DNA from: Ceratothoa steindachneri
Lineage: Eukaryota > Arthropoda > Malacostraca > Isopoda > Cymothoidae
Assembly (NCBI GenBank): GCA_963969495.1
Contig: OZ018338.1
Location: 45,763,206-45,827,205, forward strand
Direction of reading: 5' to 3'
Length of the DNA stretch: 64,000 bases
Part shown: in pieces, positions 58,191 through 64,000 of the stretch
Numbering within the stretch: the first letter of the stretch is position 1
Layout: each line of letters opens with the position of its first letter
Position numbers and translations under genes: made by a program
Notes under the pieces: model-generated
Databases searched by the model: none
What the model saw: the letters and a program-made list of their open reading frames with translations, nothing else
What the model was told of the DNA's origin: nothing

Positions 58191-60720
58191 TTGCCTTTAC
58201 AATCAGTAACTCAAGACATCGTACTGATGTTTATACATGGTCTAGACGAAGATAGAGAGCATATAAAAGTTTACATCTACGTGTTTTTAATGGTAAACAA
58301 CTCGAAAGAAACGTATGATGGAGTGGCCATTGCGATCAGAGAAGGAATTAAATTCAAGGAAATACATGACCTCGAAGAATCATACTTAGCTATCAATAGC
58401 AGTATGACCTACGATGATATTGTGGTGGCAGTTAGATACCGGCTATCAAGGTGTCCATATTTACCGATCCCAAACTGCATACAGCTGTTTAGAAGAGAAT
58501 CATTAACCATCTTATTAGGAGATCTAAATGCCCGCTGTTGAGAAGCCGGGTATACCACGGCGTACAATGGTGCTGGGACTTTCCTAACTCTCCTAATCGA
58601 TAGAGACAGCACAAAGAAAAGGCCCCGAATTTTCCACCTTTCACTTTCAGACAGGATGTTCTTCAAATACACCTAACATAGTACTAGAGAATCCCAACTT
58701 TAACATTAATCAAGTGACGATTCCAAGGCCATATATCCCGTCCGATCACGTCATCATGATAACAACCATATGAAAATCTCCAATCCAAGTAAAAATTCCC
58801 AGACTTAGATGCTTATCTGAAGCAAACTGGGCTGCATACTACGGATAACTCCATAGCACAGGAATAGGCCAGATGGAAGGTACTACGCTTGAAAACATCG
58901 ACGAACAGCTTAATCACATGGTAACAAAGGTCGTGGAAGACGACCGCATGACTATTTCCCGGACGGAATACAAAGTACTCCCAGAACCAAAGTGGAATAC
59001 AAATATACTAGACAAAATGCATCAACTGTATGTCCTCACCAGCAAAATAAATATTTATACAAACACAGCACATCGCTAAAGGAAATTGAAAGAACTAAGA
59101 AACGAAATCAACCAGCTTATCAGGGAGAAATTGGGTGAAATATGGGACAATATCATAACTGAAGTCGATAGATTAAAGGACCCAAAGAAATTTTGGAGCC
59201 AGTTAGAAAAGATTGAGAGGCACTGCCCCCTAAGAAAAGAATTGTCAAAGTTAACAGCATCGAAATTACAGAAGAGAGCGAAATCGAACGTAATTTCAGG
59301 GAGTATTGGCGAAGCCGACTTCAAATGGATGAGGAAGAAAATGAGAACTTCAATGAGAGATATGAGGATGTACTCGCAAGGATTAGGCAGATAGGTGATG
59401 AGTTCATGTCACACCATACTGTAGATGGGACTCTTGTCACACACAAAAATGGAGACTCTTCATCAATGTGGAGTATGAGACTGCTCTAAAGAATTTTAAA
59501 CAAAAAGCACCACGAATAATCGGCATTACGAAGATACACCTACTGGACGAGATCCCCGGAATATCAATGAGGCCCTATTGGAGCTGTTTAACGCTTGACT
59601 AAATGCACGACCAGTTTAAATATGCCAAAATAATCTTCCTGCTGAAACCTGGTAAATCGAAGGATATAAGCAGTTCTAGGCCTATCTCACTCTTGGAGTT
59701 CACAGAACTGGCATTAACACTGATCACTGAAAGAATTGCTATTGCCAAGACCAAAGACTTCAATATAGACCTAGTGCTTCGCGACGTGTCTTCAGCCTTT
59801 GATTAGGTATTGTTACCGGCCTTTAAAATAAAAATCAGTAATCTCTGGATGGGTCTGAATATAGAAAGAATACTATTCGATTATTTAGAAGACCGTCAGG
59901 CAAGCTTGAAAATAAATGACATTGAAGGGAAGCCCTTCGATCTGGAGACAGGGGTGGCACAAGGTGAATGCCTTAGTCCTACCTTGTATGCAATATACAC
60001 GGGCGACCTGCCTCACCGCAATCACGAATCAGCGCAATATATTCATCTGACAGACGATACAACGCAGGTTGTTACCAGTAACTATCGTAACCCAGAGATC
60101 TGGCCAAGAGGACGAGAGGAGATATTGAGAACCTCAACAGACATGAGAAATAAAACAAGATCAGAACAAACATCAACGAATTTAGAATGATCCCGATGGG
60201 ACGATGAAAGACAGCATAAGTTTAGGTGCAAGATGAATAATATTACGCATACTACAGAGATGGCCGAGTACTTGGTCTCAAATTAACATCAAACGGATAT
60301 GCCGCGCACTACAGAGAAAAAATTAGTGCAGCCAAGAGCACGTTGTCTCTGTTTCGTTTCAGACTGCTTTCACCACGAAACCAAAAGAAGTTATATATGC
60401 TACTAGTGAGACCATTACTGCTATACTCCGCTATTCCCCTTTATGTCTCAAGCAAGACACTAATGAGAAAAGCACAAGCCGTCCAAAATAAAGCAACAAG
60501 ATTTATAACTATTGTTACCCTTCAGGACCGGATTCCATCGACACTACTTTACGACATCACCGATATTGACCCAATAAATATCACTGCACAAATGCGCAAA
60601 GGAGATATGACAAAAGAAGTTTCACACTAGATAAAACTTGAAGACGAAGAAATACTGAACCTCCATTTCAAACAAGCCTTCAAAAGTAGCCAGCTGCAGA
60701 CACGGCAGGCAATCTACCCT
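58191..60720 (+). pseudogene. ORF2 (endonuclease and reverse transcriptase) of LINE copy D
   Basis: 58191-58541: APE-type endonuclease pieces (GLDEDREHIKVY, YDGVAIAIREG, LTILLGDLNARC, matching the GDFNA motif), then a stop. 58870-59400: inter-domain region. 59603-59806: RT fingers and motif A (KIIFLLKPGKSKD, RPISLLEF, LVLRDVSSAFD), then an in-frame stop. 59810-60190: GVAQGECLSPTLY (motif B, normally GxPQGS) and LTDDTTQV (motif C, normally YADD; the first two residues have changed). 60343-60630: post-RT region (LLLYSAIPLY, KAQAVQNKATRFI). It would nick DNA and reverse transcribe the element RNA if intact. Several frameshifts and stops, plus the changed motif C, make it inactive. Confidence 0.8.
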
Positions 60721-60759
60721 ATTTAAGATTAAAACTTAAAATCTAAAAAAAAGTACCCA

Positions 60760-60960
60760 TGGTTAAAATTTTATAAATTTTCTGAACTTCGCCAATTATA
60801 ATAAATTTAAAAAGGAACTCTAAACTAAATTTCCCCCCTTTCAAAATATCACGTTGCTAAAATATAGTTATAGAAGAAGATATATACTATTAAATTTTCT
60901 GAACTTCACCATTTGTAATTCTTTGGCTTTTAAAAAATTCACATAATTTCGATACATATA
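60760..60960 (+). repeat. Dispersed A/T repeat family R2, copy 3
   Basis: Inverse match of 28240-28400 (AAAGGAACTCTAAACTAAAT at 60812-60831). TTTTCTGAACTTC occurs twice about 118 bp apart (60777 and 60895). Confidence 0.7.
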
Positions 60961-62133
60961 TTTATTTCTAAAATTCACCATTTTTTTTATATTATAAAAG
61001 AATTATTAGAAATAACTTTGATAAAAAACATGTCATAACCAAACTAAGATGAAATTATTATTAAAATACTCAAAAACATCCCCTTCTTAAATTATAGAGT
61101 TAGTGATGATGATGAAAAGGAAGGATGAAAAATAATCCAAAGATGACAAAAAATTAACTACGGTGAAAAATGAAATGAATAACAAGCGGAATAAATGCAG
61201 CGATAAACGCTCTTGACTCAAGGAAGAGGTTTATCAATGAAAACGAAGGCTCGAAAGCTACACTAATTTTTTTGAGTAACCAAGGAAGTAGCAAGAGGAA
61301 AAAAGAGGCATGACAACTGAGATTACCAGACAACCTGGTACATATCTTCTCTTCCTATGATACCTTCTCTTATATATCTCTCTACATATATCCCATACAC
61401 AAATGGATGAAATACAGGTAAAGGTGTTCATCGACGTGATGCATGGCTGCCTGCATTGTGAGGGCAGCGAGATGTGTTGACGGAGCTGGAAGTTGATACC
61501 TGGCTTCTCGTCATAAATTAATACTGCCTCAACCATCCTGAGACGGGTAAATAATTTCGGTGTTATCATCCAAGATGTTATCGTTCTTAAGCCAAATTTA
61601 ATAAACCATACAATTCCTTAATCCTAGAAACCTACTGGATGCATTAGGAAATATTGTTTATCTTCATTAGTTTGTGAATTGTAAAAAAGCTGAATTTCAA
61701 TGAAGCAGATCATGATCAGTTTGAAGCATACTAATTCTACCTTATCTCATCTAAAACTTGTTGGCAGTCATGTCTTTCTACCCTTCTCCATTACTGCACT
61801 GCGAATCACGAAATCATTCACCTAAAAATATATACTTCGATCTCACATTTTCGGATAAGGAACCGTTCCAGATCATATTGAGTATGCTGGTAGAATTGCA
61901 TAAGATGTCCATAGCAGGAAATTTTTATTTTGATTATCTCATTATTTTTTATGTTAATGGCAAAAATATCAGAAACTTCCCGAAATTTAATCTACTTTTC
62001 TTAACCCATTTCGAAATCTTCTCAATGGCAGGAGTAAAGTGGCAGACTCGAGCGATGGTCCAGAATCAGCAGAAGCCTAGAGATTCTTGGGGAGGCGTTT
62101 GCCGATCAGTGGGAGATAATGAACTGATGATAT

Positions 62134-62141
<8 letters not shown>
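60961..62141. other. unassigned spacer
   Basis: The leftward frame 61258-61569 and the rightward frame 61758-62279 have no recognised domain; the latter runs into the (AT)n tract and PLE tail and so is not a real gene end. Confidence 0.35.
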
Positions 62142-62185
<44 letters not shown>

Positions 62186-64000
62186 GAATTCAACCACATT
62201 CTCTGAAGACAATTTAATTCAGAACAGTTTCGGTGTATCTCACACCCTTTTTCAACTGACACTGGATAGAAAATATTAGAAAAGTGCTTACAAACATAAC
62301 ACGGGGTCAGGTCGTGAAAGATCCCCCCTTTTTTCCCCCAATCCCCTACTTGTGGCTAATCAGGGGGGGGGGGGGTTAGGCCTAAACATATTAAAGGGCT
62401 GAACTTTTACTAGTTTGTTTATTTGCTTTCGTATTACAGGATTAAAAGAAAATTGACCTTCAGATAGATTTAAATTAGGAACTGACGATATCAAGCTCGA
62501 TTCTACGATTCTTCTCTTAACATAGTTAGCCGATTTAAATACCATTTTACTTCCATTGAAATCGATCGAATGGCCCAAGTTTCTAACATGGCAAAATATT
62601 CCACTGCTTTGGCTGCTCACTCTAATATTTCTTTTGTGTTCGTACAATCTCTTGTCTAGATTTCTCCCCGTTTTCCCTATATAAACTTTATGGCAATCGT
62701 TGCATGGTATTGCATATACTCCTATGTTATGATGTTCTTTGGGTTTTCTGGCAATCATCAATTAGTTTAAGAAGTTATTATATTTAAAGGCTAGATTAAT
62801 ACCCGCTTTTCCAAATATGTCCTTTACACTATTTAATTTTTTTTTAAATGGCAATGTTATACATTTGTTGAAGTCATTAATGCGGGAAGGCTTATTAACA
62901 TAGAATGTTTTCCTAGCTGCAAAATGGGCAAACGATATGAACCAATCGGGGTAATACAAATTAGAAAAATGGTCCTGATAATGACAATTTCCTCATCTAA
63001 ATAGGAAGGATGACATATCTTATATGCTCTAAGGAAAAGGTTAGAAATTACCGATTTTTTAACAGTATTATCGTGAAACGAAAAATAATGTATATAGGCA
63101 TTCGAGTGGGTTGGTTTCCTATACACGTCAAGTTTTAATTCATCGTGATCTTTAGTAATGAGGACATCTAAAAAGGGAAATCTATTATCATATTCCCATT
63201 CATATTTAAATTTGATGGAGACATGCAAATTATTCAAATTATTAAAAAAGTTATCAAAATCATGGCCATTAGGCCATACAGAAAATACATCGTCAATGTA
63301 TCTTAACCATATAAAGTTAAAGGGAGAAATTGTGATAAGAAGTTCAGTCTCAAAATATTCCCTGAAGAAACATGCCAATATCGGAGATAAGCTATTTCCC
63401 ATGCTAAGGCCAAATATTTGTCTATAAAACTCATTATTTACTCGAAACACATTGGCAGAGAGACATAATTCAACTAAATCGATAAATTTACTCGTAGAAA
63501 TGGGAAGATCCAAATTAAGTCTAGGCATGATTTCCCGCAGAAGGCCCATGGTTTGGTCAACCGGAACTTTGGTAAACAAAGAGTTTACATCAAAGCTCAC
63601 AAGTTTTCCATCCGATAATTGCAAGTGGTTGAGGCGATCAACGAAATCTTGAGTGTTCATAATGTGTGCAGATGAGATTCTTCCAACTGCTGGAGATAAA
63701 TGCTTGGCGAGCCATTTGAAGAGCTTATAAATGGGAGAATTAATATTGCAAATGATTGGACGTAAGGGACATCCCTCTTTGTGGGTCTTTGGGAGCTCAT
63801 ACATATAAGGAAGTGAAGGGTTCGTACTCCTGAATTGTTTGATTAAATCTGCCAAGCAAGAAAGCGTGATCGTATTAGCCAAAGCGATTTGCACAGGAGG
63901 AAACGTTTAGAGCCCATCAATGTCGTCACCCAGAAACTGGGCAAAAAGATCTGGTCCACTTTAACGAATCGTGTCATTCCAGAACTGCAGGGAACAGGCG
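62142..64000 (-). mobile_element. Penelope-like element 3, continuing past the window edge
   Basis: Minus-strand PLE with RT, connector and GIY-YIG domains (62360-63905) and a 3' untranslated region to the (AT)n tract at 62142-62182. The untranslated part shares GAACAGTTTCGGTGTATCTC and a run of G (62364-62375) with the tails at 47031-47670. The region 63906-64000 may hold its upstream part or a neighbouring copy, since PLEs often sit in partial tandem. Confidence 0.85.
62360..63905 (-). pseudogene. PLE reverse transcriptase and GIY-YIG endonuclease
   Basis: From 63894 down, 345 codons hold the RT: ELPKTHKEGCPLRPI, then motif A SFDVNSLFTKVP (about residues 100-111), motif B SMGNSLSPILACFF (164-177) and motif C RYIDDVF (198-204), followed by FPFLDVLI and the connector VYRKPTHSNAYIHYFSFHD. 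All catalytic aspartates are kept. A one-base shift near 62980 passes the reading to 62762-62959 (FAARKTFYVNKPSRI), ending in a TAA at 62762-62764. The next frame, in phase, begins directly after it with IARKPKEHHNIGVYAIPCNDC and KVYIGKTGRNLDKRLYEH, the GIY-YIG core with its CxxC, to a G-run-derived proline tail. A stop lies just upstream (63906-63908), so the N-terminus is broken too. It is the best preserved RT in the window. Confidence 0.85.

Larger units (their letters stand above)
56160..60730 (+). mobile_element. LINE copy D, most complete of its family
   Basis: Rightward two-ORF non-LTR retrotransposon. ORF1 remnants occupy 56181-57183, an unrelated 1-kb segment 57184-58190 intervenes, and ORF2 remnants run 58191-60720. 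The domain order knuckles, APE endonuclease, RT, C-terminal region is complete although every ORF is broken. No poly(A) tail or target duplication was recognised. The clade within the Jockey/I/CR1 range cannot be settled by eye. Confidence 0.8.

Noticed and set aside
61758..62279. 173-codon ORF as a gene
   Set aside because: It runs through the (AT)n tract into the PLE 3' tail, has no domain, and its second half is clearly repeat-derived.
1..64000. CRISPR arrays, prokaryotic operons, ribosomal RNA, intact tRNA genes
   Set aside because: No regularly spaced identical repeats with unique spacers, no ribosome-binding-site-led gene runs, no rRNA core motifs and no cleanly folding tRNA were seen.

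Overview
This is a eukaryotic, AT-rich, intergenic-type window, probably from an arthropod and most likely a crustacean. The evidence is a dense mixture of decayed non-LTR retrotransposons, Penelope-like elements, a mariner, a Ty3/gypsy-type LTR element and many long (AT)n tracts. There are no operons, no bacterial signals, and no intact host gene, tRNA or rRNA that I can support. The organism call is an inference from element types; nothing in the sequence names a species.

Layout. 1-4592: no recognisable gene, with a GC-richer, CT-rich tract at about 1650-2720. 4593-9967: a DNA-transposon-like unit with long terminal inverted repeats (TIRs) and one broken gene (zinc-binding CxxC/HxxC modules, a PIN/FEN1-like domain, a C-terminal CXC domain); its right TIR is split by a solo LTR (8919-9809). 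12840-17300: LINE copy A, split by a 424-bp MITE with a 9-bp target duplication (15220-15643). 17850-21480: a different gag-bearing LINE remnant. 21819-24880: two Penelope-like (PLE) fragments, a complex foldback repeat and a 340-bp hairpin. 24970-35500: mostly unassigned AT-rich DNA with a dispersed repeat, (AT)n tracts and a satellite-like array of about 185 bp (33060-33960). 35502-39144: a degenerate gypsy element in which integrase remnants lie upstream of RT/RNase H. 41537-42478: a mariner deletion derivative. 43545-47670: dispersed repeats, a fresh 140-bp tandem duplication and PLE tails. 49081-52740: two more LINE pieces, one carrying a 219-bp insertion between RT motifs B and C; a copy of that insert with only two differences lies 1.3 kb away. 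56160-60730: LINE copy D, split by a 1-kb segment. 62142-64000: a third PLE with RT and GIY-YIG domains, running off the window edge.

How the parts relate. The nesting gives a relative order: LINEs and the TIR transposon are older hosts; the solo LTR, the MITE, the 219-bp insert and the 1-kb segment are later guests. All the coding regions are broken by frameshifts, stops or deletions, so nothing here is likely to be autonomously active. The most notable items are the TIR element whose cargo is not a recognisable DDE transposase, the copia-like domain order in a gypsy-type element, the 219-bp near-identical insert, and the long hairpin at 24338-24681.
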